A stretch of 64,000 nt of DNA, taken from Streptomyces sp. NBC_00582. GTDB taxonomy: Bacteria; Actinomycetota; Actinomycetes; Streptomycetales; Streptomycetaceae. Positions 59,437 through 64,000 of this stretch are shown here, one piece after another. The stretch lies in contig NZ_CP107772.1 in NCBI RefSeq assembly GCF_036345155.1, positions 5,518,001 to 5,582,000 of the forward strand. The letters run 5' to 3'. Both the position numbers and the translations under genes were made by a program. Below the pieces are notes generated by a model. It was given only the letters and a program-made list of their open reading frames with translations. It was not told where the DNA came from and did no database searches. Numbering within the stretch: position 1 is the stretch's first letter; the number at the start of each line of letters is the position of its first letter.

Positions 59437-60660
59437 GTGAGCGAGAACACCGTGAGCGAGAACACCGAGATCGTCGTGATCGGCGGGGGATACGCCGGCG
59501 TGATCGCGGCGAACCGTCTGACCCGGCGCGACGACCTGAACGTGACGCTGATCAACCCGCGCCCGGACTTCGTCGAGCGGATCCGCCTGCACCAGCTGGT
59601 CGCCGGAACCCATGACGCCGTCGTCGACTACCGGAAGATCCTGGGCGGGGGCGTCCGGCTGGTCGTCGACACCGTGACCCGGATCGACGCGGCCGGACGC
59701 GGCCTGACGCTGGCGAGCGGCGCCACCGTCCGCTACGACCACCTGATCTACGCGGTGGGCAGCGGCAGCGCCGACCCGCGGGTGCCCGGAGCGGCCGAGT
59801 TCGCCCACCCGATCGCCACCCTGGAGGACGCCCGGCGGCTGCGGCCGGTCGTCGACGCCGCGTCCGCGAAGGCCCCGCTGACCGTCGTCGGAGCCGGCCC
59901 GACCGGCATCGAGACCGCGGCCGAGCTGGCCGAGCAGGGCCGCACGGTGACCCTGGTCTGCGGCGGAGTCCTCGGCCCGTACCTGCACCCGCGGGGCCGG
60001 CGCTCGGTCGCCGGACGCCTGGCCGCGCTCGGGGTGACCGTCCTCGACGGCCCCGGCACGAAGGTGACCGCGGTGACCCGCGACGCCGTACAGCTCGCCG
60101 ACGGCCGCACGCTGCCCAGCGAGGTGACCGTCTGGACCGCCGGCTTCGGGGTCCCGGACCTGGCCGCGCGCAGCGGCCTGAGCACCGACGCCCTCGGCCG
60201 TCTCCTCACCGACGAGACGCTGACCAGCGTCGACGACCCGCACATCGTCGCGGCCGGGGACTCGGCCGCGCCCTCGGGCCTGCCCCTGCGGATGAGCTGC
60301 CAGGCCGCGATCCCGCTGGGCGCGCGGGCCGCCGACACGGTGCTCAGCCGGATCGCCGGTGAGCGGCCCGCGACCCTGAACCAGGTGTTCGCCGGCCAGT
60401 GCATCAGCCTGGGCCGGGACGCGGGCATCTTCCAGTTCGCCCACCGCTACGACGTCGCGGTCGGGTTCCACATCGGCGGTCGTCCCGGTGCGAAGCTCAA
60501 GGAGTTCGTGTGCAAGGGCATCATCGAGCACCTGGCGGGCGAGGCACGCAAGCCCGGTGCGTACCGCCTGCACAAGGTCTCGGGAGGATCCAGGCGGCAG
60601 CAGCAGCTCCAGCGGAGCGAGCACGCCGAGCACCCGGCCGTCGTCGAACGCGTGGTCTGA
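59437..60660 (+). CDS. NAD(P)/FAD-dependent oxidoreductase (NDH-2-like), ECF41 partner
   Basis: 407 aa. The FAD-binding IVVIGGGYAGVIAANRL lies at residues 12-28, a second Rossmann motif TVVGAGPTGIETAAELAEQG is at about 150, and the FAD end motif is HIVAAGDSAA. The fold is that of type II NADH dehydrogenases and related quinone or carotenoid reductases. GTG 59437 has GAGGAG six bases upstream; a duplicated 15-bp unit (VSENT twice) gives a second GTG. ECF41 sigma genes are usually next to such oxidoreductase or carboxymuconolactone-decarboxylase genes; the sigma gene follows after 30 bp. Confidence 0.88.
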   Translation: MSENTVSENTEIVVIGGGYAGVIAANRLTRRDDLNVTLINPRPDFVERIRLHQLVAGTHDAVVDYRKILGGGVRLVVDTVTRIDAAGRGLTLASGATVRYDHLIYAVGSGSADPRVPGAAEFAHPIATLEDARRLRPVVDAASAKAPLTVVGAGPTGIETAAELAEQGRTVTLVCGGVLGPYLHPRGRRSVAGRLAALGVTVLDGPGTKVTAVTRDAVQLADGRTLPSEVTVWTAGFGVPDLAARSGLSTDALGRLLTDETLTSVDDPHIVAAGDSAAPSGLPLRMSCQAAIPLGARAADTVLSRIAGERPATLNQVFAGQCISLGRDAGIFQFAHRYDVAVGFHIGGRPGAKLKEFVCKGIIEHLAGEARKPGAYRLHKVSGGSRRQQQLQRSEHAEHPAVVERVV

Positions 60661-60690
60661 GCCGCGCCCGGACGGGGGAGGGACCCTGAC

Positions 60691-61587
60691 ATGGACGATC
60701 ACACCGCCGACCCGGCGACAGAGGCGTTCGTCGCCCACCGCAACCTGCTCTTCACCGTCGCCTACGAGATGCTCGGCTCGGCCGCCGACGCCGAGGACGT
60801 GCTGCAGGAGACCTGGCTGCGGTGGGTGGACACCGACCTGGCCGAGGTGCGCGACCCGCGCGCCTACCTGGTCCGCATCACCACCCGCCAGGCCCTCAAC
60901 CGGCTGCGCACCCTGACCCGCCGCAAGGAGGCGTACGTCGGCCCCTGGCTGCCCGAGCCGCTGCTCACCACCCCGGACGTGGCCCAGGACGTCGAGCTCG
61001 CCGAGAGCGTGTCGATGGCTCTGATGCTCGTCCTCGAGACCCTGTCCCCCACCGAGCGGGCCGTCTTCGTGCTGCGCGAGGTCTTCGACGTCGGCTACGA
61101 CGAGATCGCCGCCGCCGTCGACAAGAGCCCCGCGGCGGTCCGTCAGATCGCGCACCGCGCCCGCCGGCACGTCGACGCCCGCCGCCCGCGCGAGGTGGTC
61201 TCCGAGAGCAGGACCCGCGCGGCCCTGGAGTCGTTCCGGCGGGCGCTCGCCACCGGGGACCTCCAGGGCTTCCTCGACGTGCTCGCCCCCGACGTCGTCC
61301 TGATGAGCGACGGCGGCGGACTCCGGCAGGCCGCACCCCGGCCGATCAGCGGCGCCGACAAGGTGGCCCGCTTCATCGTCGGCGGTTCCCGCCGCCACCG
61401 GGCGACGCTCACCAGCGAGTTCACCATGGTCAACGGCGGCCCGGCGCTCGTGCTGCGCGTGGACGGCGAGATCGACGGTGTCGTCGCCATCCGCTTCGAG
61501 GACGACCGCATCACTGGTCTGTACTACGTCCGCAACCCGGAGAAACTGACCCGGGTCGACTACGAGACCCCGCTCACCCTGCGCTGA
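60691..61587 (+). CDS. sigJ: ECF41-group sigma factor with SnoaL-like C-terminal domain
   Basis: 298 aa. Sigma region 2 (about 10-75, AEDVLQETWLRWVD) and region 4 (about 108-160, LSPTERAVFVLREVFD) precede a SnoaL-like extension (175-298). All reported ECF41 marks are visible: WLPEPLL from Trp86 in the linker, DGGG near residue 208, and RNPEKL near the end (family NPDKL). The extension is known to modulate sigma activity in place of a separate anti-sigma factor. It is cotranscribed with the oxidoreductase from the promoter at 59375. Confidence 0.92.
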   Translation: MDDHTADPATEAFVAHRNLLFTVAYEMLGSAADAEDVLQETWLRWVDTDLAEVRDPRAYLVRITTRQALNRLRTLTRRKEAYVGPWLPEPLLTTPDVAQDVELAESVSMALMLVLETLSPTERAVFVLREVFDVGYDEIAAAVDKSPAAVRQIAHRARRHVDARRPREVVSESRTRAALESFRRALATGDLQGFLDVLAPDVVLMSDGGGLRQAAPRPISGADKVARFIVGGSRRHRATLTSEFTMVNGGPALVLRVDGEIDGVVAIRFEDDRITGLYYVRNPEKLTRVDYETPLTLR

Positions 61588-61685
61588 ACACCGGCCGCCC
61601 CGGGCAGGCCCAGGAAGGGCCCTAGCATCTTCCCCAGTACCGGAACACAGTTCTCCGTACCGGACGAAGAGGAAGGTGCCCTGCC

Positions 61686-62459
61686 ATGGCCGAGACCGCC
61701 AAGGACGCCCCGCACCGCAGTGTGTGGCTGGAGGGCAAGGCACGGCGGCGCGGCCGGGGCGGCGGCCAGCCCTCCGGGCTCGACCGGACCCGGATCACCC
61801 AGGTGACCGTCCGGCTGCTGGACGCGGAGGGGCTGGCGAAGTTCTCCATGCGGCGGCTGGCGGCCGAGCTGAACGTGACGGCGATGTCCGTGTACTGGTA
61901 CGTCGACACCAAGGACGACCTCCTCGAACTCGCCCTGGACGCCGCCTTCGAGGGCCTGGAGCTGCCCGATCCGGCCCGGCACGACGAGGACTGGCGCGAC
62001 CAGCTCCGCGCCCTGGCCCGCGCCTACCGCGGCCTGCTGGTCCGCCACCCCTGGCTGTCGCCGCTGGCGGGCACCTTCCTCAACATCGGCCCGAACAACC
62101 TGGCGTTCTCCCGTACCGTCCAGCAGGTGATCCGCCGCACCGGGCTGCCGACGCACGGGCTGGCGGCGGCCATCTCCTCCGTCTTCCAGTTCGTGTACGG
62201 CTTCGGCACGATCGAGGGCCACTTCATCGCCCGCTCCACGGCCGTCGGCCTGACGCCCGACGAGTACTTCCGCGAATCCCTGGCCACGGTCACCGAGGCA
62301 CCCCAGGCCGCCGACGTCATCAGGGAGAGCGAGGACATCATGGCGGCCCGAGGCGGCGACACGGTCGAGGAGATGTGGGAACGCGACTTCGCATACGCCT
62401 TGGACTTGCTGATCGCAGGCATCGAAGCCATGACACAAAGGTCCAGGCAGACCCCCTAG
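61686..62459 (+). CDS. TetR-family regulator (TetR_C type)
   Basis: 257 aa. A basic Gly/Arg-rich leader (GKARRRGRGGGQPSG) precedes the helix-turn-helix (QVTVRLLDAEGLAKFSMRRLAAELNVTAMSVYWYVDTKDDLL, about residues 38-80). The long C-terminal half fits the TetR_C class that binds planar or hydrophobic ligands. The 60 bp upstream contain GTACCGGA twice (about 61637 and 61655), the second within TCCGTACCGGA, a possible autoregulatory site. The stop codon lies at the edge of the copy C repeat. Confidence 0.87.
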   Translation: MAETAKDAPHRSVWLEGKARRRGRGGGQPSGLDRTRITQVTVRLLDAEGLAKFSMRRLAAELNVTAMSVYWYVDTKDDLLELALDAAFEGLELPDPARHDEDWRDQLRALARAYRGLLVRHPWLSPLAGTFLNIGPNNLAFSRTVQQVIRRTGLPTHGLAAAISSVFQFVYGFGTIEGHFIARSTAVGLTPDEYFRESLATVTEAPQAADVIRESEDIMAARGGDTVEEMWERDFAYALDLLIAGIEAMTQRSRQTP

Positions 62460-62530
62460 GGGCGCGGGGCCGCATCAATACGCGGCTCCGCCGCGTGGGC
62501 GCGACAAGCCACATACGACCCGCACCCGCA
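62452..62530. repeat. Streptomyces intergenic GC repeat, copy C
   Basis: CCCCCTAGGGGCGCGGGGC to GCACCCGCA, closely matching copy A at 5591 including the GCGGCTCCGCCGCG core and GTGGGCGCGAC. It begins at the TetR stop. Confidence 0.65.
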
Positions 62531-62560
62531 AGACGACAAGGCGCCCGGAGTCAGCAGCCG

Positions 62561-63031
62561 TCAGTCCACTGAAACAAGCCGAGCCGGGAAACCGCCGGTC
62601 GCGACCGGCCCCCACCGCACCGGGGTGATCCGGATGATCGACTTCCCCTGCCGCACCATCGCCGCCCGGTACTCCTCCCAGTCCGGGTGCTCCCCCGCGA
62701 TGTTCCGGAAGTACTCCACCAGCGGCTCGACGGACTCCGGCACGTCGAGCACCTCCGCCGTCCCGTCGATCTGCACCCACGGCCCGTCCCAGTCGTCGCT
62801 GAGCACGAGCACGCTCACCCGCTCGTCCCGCTTGGCGTTGCGCGTCTTGGCCCGCTCGGGGTAGGTGGAGACGACGATCCGCCCGGAGTCGTCGACGCCG
62901 CAGGTCAGGGGCGACCCCTGGGGCCCGCCGTCACCGCGCCGGGTCAGCAGGATCGCGCGGTGACGGGGTCGTACGAAGTCCAGCAGCTCATCGAGCGAGA
63001 CGGCCGTGTTGGTCGCGATGTTCGGTGCCAT
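62561..63031 (-). CDS. PPOX-class flavin/F420-dependent oxidoreductase-like protein
   Basis: 156 aa split-beta-barrel protein of the pyridoxamine-phosphate-oxidase-like class: FVRPRHRAILLTRRGDGGPQGSPLT, RIVVSTYPERAKTRNAKRDERVSVLVL and WVQIDGTAEVLD. The PERAKTRNxxRDxRVS stretch is the cofactor phosphate-binding region of F420-type members. Substrate unknown. ATG 63031 (MAPNIATNTAVSLDELLDF) is the natural start. It converges on the TetR gene. Confidence 0.87.
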   Translation of the reverse strand: MAPNIATNTAVSLDELLDFVRPRHRAILLTRRGDGGPQGSPLTCGVDDSGRIVVSTYPERAKTRNAKRDERVSVLVLSDDWDGPWVQIDGTAEVLDVPESVEPLVEYFRNIAGEHPDWEEYRAAMVRQGKSIIRITPVRWGPVATGGFPARLVSVD

Positions 63032-63080
63032 GCGGTCAGCCTAGGCGGCCGGAGGGCCGCCCTGGGTGACCCTGCCGGTC

Positions 63081-63902
63081 CTACGCCCCGGGCAGCGACT
63101 CGCCCCGCACCGCCTGGATGTCCAGTTCCACCCGCAGGGTCGTGCCGATCGCGGCGACGCCCGCCTGGAGGACCTGGTTGTAGGTCATCGCGAAGTCCTC
63201 GCGGTGCAGTTCCGCCGTCGCGCGGAAGGCGACCCGGGTGCCGCCCCACGGGTCGGCGCCGGTGCCGAGGAGGGCGAGGTCCAGGTCGACGGGCCGTACG
63301 ACTCCCCGCAGGGACAGCTCACCGTGGACGGTCCAGCGGTCGGGGCCCGCGACCGTCAGACCGGTCGAGCGGTAGGTGATCTCGGGGTGCTTCTCGACGT
63401 CCAGGAAGTCCGCCGAGCGCAGATGCGTGTCGCGCGTGCCGTTGCCGGTGTCGATGGAGGCCGCCCGGATCACCGCCTCCACCCGGGACGTGGTGACGTC
63501 GTCCGGGGCGATCTCGATCGTCGCCGAGAAGTCGGTGAACCGGCCGCGCACACTGGAGATGCCCAGGTGCCGGGCGACCGCGCCGACCGTGGAGTGCGCC
63601 GGGTCGACGGTCCAGCGCCCGGGCGGCGGCAGCTCGGCCCCGCCCTGCCGGGCCAGGGTCACCGTGCCCACGTCCACCCGGCCGCTCGCGGTGACGAGCG
63701 CGGTGGAGGCGACGGGCCCGTGTCCGACCGCCGTGACGATCACGGTGTACGGCCCCGGCGCGAGGTCGGTCGCCTCGCGTACGGCGCCCTCCTCGTCCGC
63801 CTCCGCCCGCAGCACCTGCGTACCGGTCATGTCGGTCACCGTGACGACCGCGTGCGACACGGCCCATCCGTCGCGGGTGCGGATCCTCGCGGTCAGTGCC
63901 AT
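63081..63902 (-). CDS. YceI-like protein with N-terminal carboxypeptidase-regulatory-like domain
   Basis: 273 aa, no signal peptide. Residues 1-95 form a transthyretin-like beta domain (VSHAVVTVTDMTGTQVLRAE, LAPGPYTVIVTAVGHGP). Residues 100-273 form a YceI lipocalin-like barrel (WTVDPAHSTVGAVARHLGISSVRGRF, SADFLDVEKHPEITYRST), a fold known to bind isoprenoids. Fusion to a transthyretin-like domain is common in actinobacteria. ATG 63902 has AGGAG upstream. Ligand unknown. Confidence 0.87.
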   Translation of the reverse strand: MALTARIRTRDGWAVSHAVVTVTDMTGTQVLRAEADEEGAVREATDLAPGPYTVIVTAVGHGPVASTALVTASGRVDVGTVTLARQGGAELPPPGRWTVDPAHSTVGAVARHLGISSVRGRFTDFSATIEIAPDDVTTSRVEAVIRAASIDTGNGTRDTHLRSADFLDVEKHPEITYRSTGLTVAGPDRWTVHGELSLRGVVRPVDLDLALLGTGADPWGGTRVAFRATAELHREDFAMTYNQVLQAGVAAIGTTLRVELDIQAVRGESLPGA

Positions 63903-63976
63903 CTCAGGTAACTCCTCGTGGGAAGAACGGGGCGGGGGCGGTGGGGCACCCCCCACCGCCCCCGCCCGCGGTCGTG

Positions 63977-64000
63977 CTACTCGCCCGGGTGGGCGAGCTC
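63977..64000 (-). CDS. possible 3' end of a leftward gene
   Basis: A leftward open frame enters from the right edge and stops with TAG at 63977-63979, reading ELAHPGE. It is followed by a normal gap to the YceI gene. Too short to identify. Confidence 0.3.
   Translation of the reverse strand, partial: ELAHPGE

Noticed and set aside
54277..61743. Three long leftward open frames (about 865, 894 and 788 codons) opposite the two-component, glycosyltransferase and ECF41 genes
   Set aside because: All are mirror frames of strongly supported plus-strand genes; products are low-complexity and lack ribosome-binding sites.

Overview
The window looks like a piece of a Streptomyces chromosome, or that of a very close relative. 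It has very high G+C with strong third-position G/C bias, GTG starts, many GTGA/ATGA start-stop overlaps, one rare in-frame TTA codon, and typical Streptomyces families: ECF41 and SigE-type sigma factors, anti-sigma/PP2C proteins, an SSI-like protease inhibitor, prim-pol fragments and DUF5926. A perfect 14-bp ParB site (parS) inside a peroxidase gene, and a cluster of DnaA-box matches between serS and pheA, suggest the segment lies within a few hundred kb of oriC.

Layout. 1-5.2 kb: the 5' part of an EphD-like hydrolase/dehydrogenase fusion, then a four-gene ABC operon with two ATPases and two permeases. 5.5-9.2 kb: tRNA-Ser(GCU), a HAD phosphatase, serS, the DnaA-box region and pheA. 9.3-15.5 kb: a leftward copper block (membrane protein, YcnI-like, Sco1, PCuAC, CopC-CopD fusion, Tat-exported DyP peroxidase). 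15.7-27.9 kb: an anti-sigma-like kinase, Tat intradiol dioxygenase, CitG-like protein, aminopeptidase P, a SpoIIE/PP2C-like protein, a degenerate prim-pol, an SEC-C protein, a second anti-sigma-like kinase, a GDPD and an HtrA-like protease. 28.1-31.0 kb: tRNA-Ser(UGA) followed by a small lower-G+C accessory patch (crystallin-like, SMI1/KNR4-like and unknown genes) without an integrase. 31.0-33.9 kb: YCII protein, lipoprotein, intact prim-pol and a small N/Q-rich secreted protein.

34.3-39.3 kb: a lipid block. Three overlapping genes match the order MaoC-DUF35 / MaoC / Ltp2-type thiolase known from steroid side-chain removal. They are followed by a SigE-type sigma factor and an acyl-CoA ligase; both the triad and the ligase have palindromic operators upstream. 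39.5-41.4 kb: divergent MFS exporter and TetR with twin operators. 41.4-45.9 kb: a 1491-residue PAS-kinase-receiver hybrid whose kinase core looks degenerate and which carries a PVPGQ repeat linker. 46-52.8 kb: an SSI-like inhibitor with a repeat-derived tail, tRNA-Ser(GCU) and tRNA-Arg(ACG), a DUF4239-like membrane protein, GNAT, a TTA-containing membrane protein, MarR, and DUF2797/ABM genes.

53-59.1 kb: an operon of OmpR-type regulator, sensor kinase, GT2/GtrA glycosyltransferase and GT39 glycosyltransferase, ended by a 14-bp stem terminator. A four-half-site element lies just upstream of the regulator, and similar half-sites lie upstream of the HtrA-like and dioxygenase genes, suggesting a possible cell-envelope regulon. 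59.4-64 kb: an FAD oxidoreductase plus ECF41 sigma factor with a matching ECF41 promoter, a TetR, a PPOX protein and a YceI protein. All functions are inferred from sequence reading alone; no search was run.
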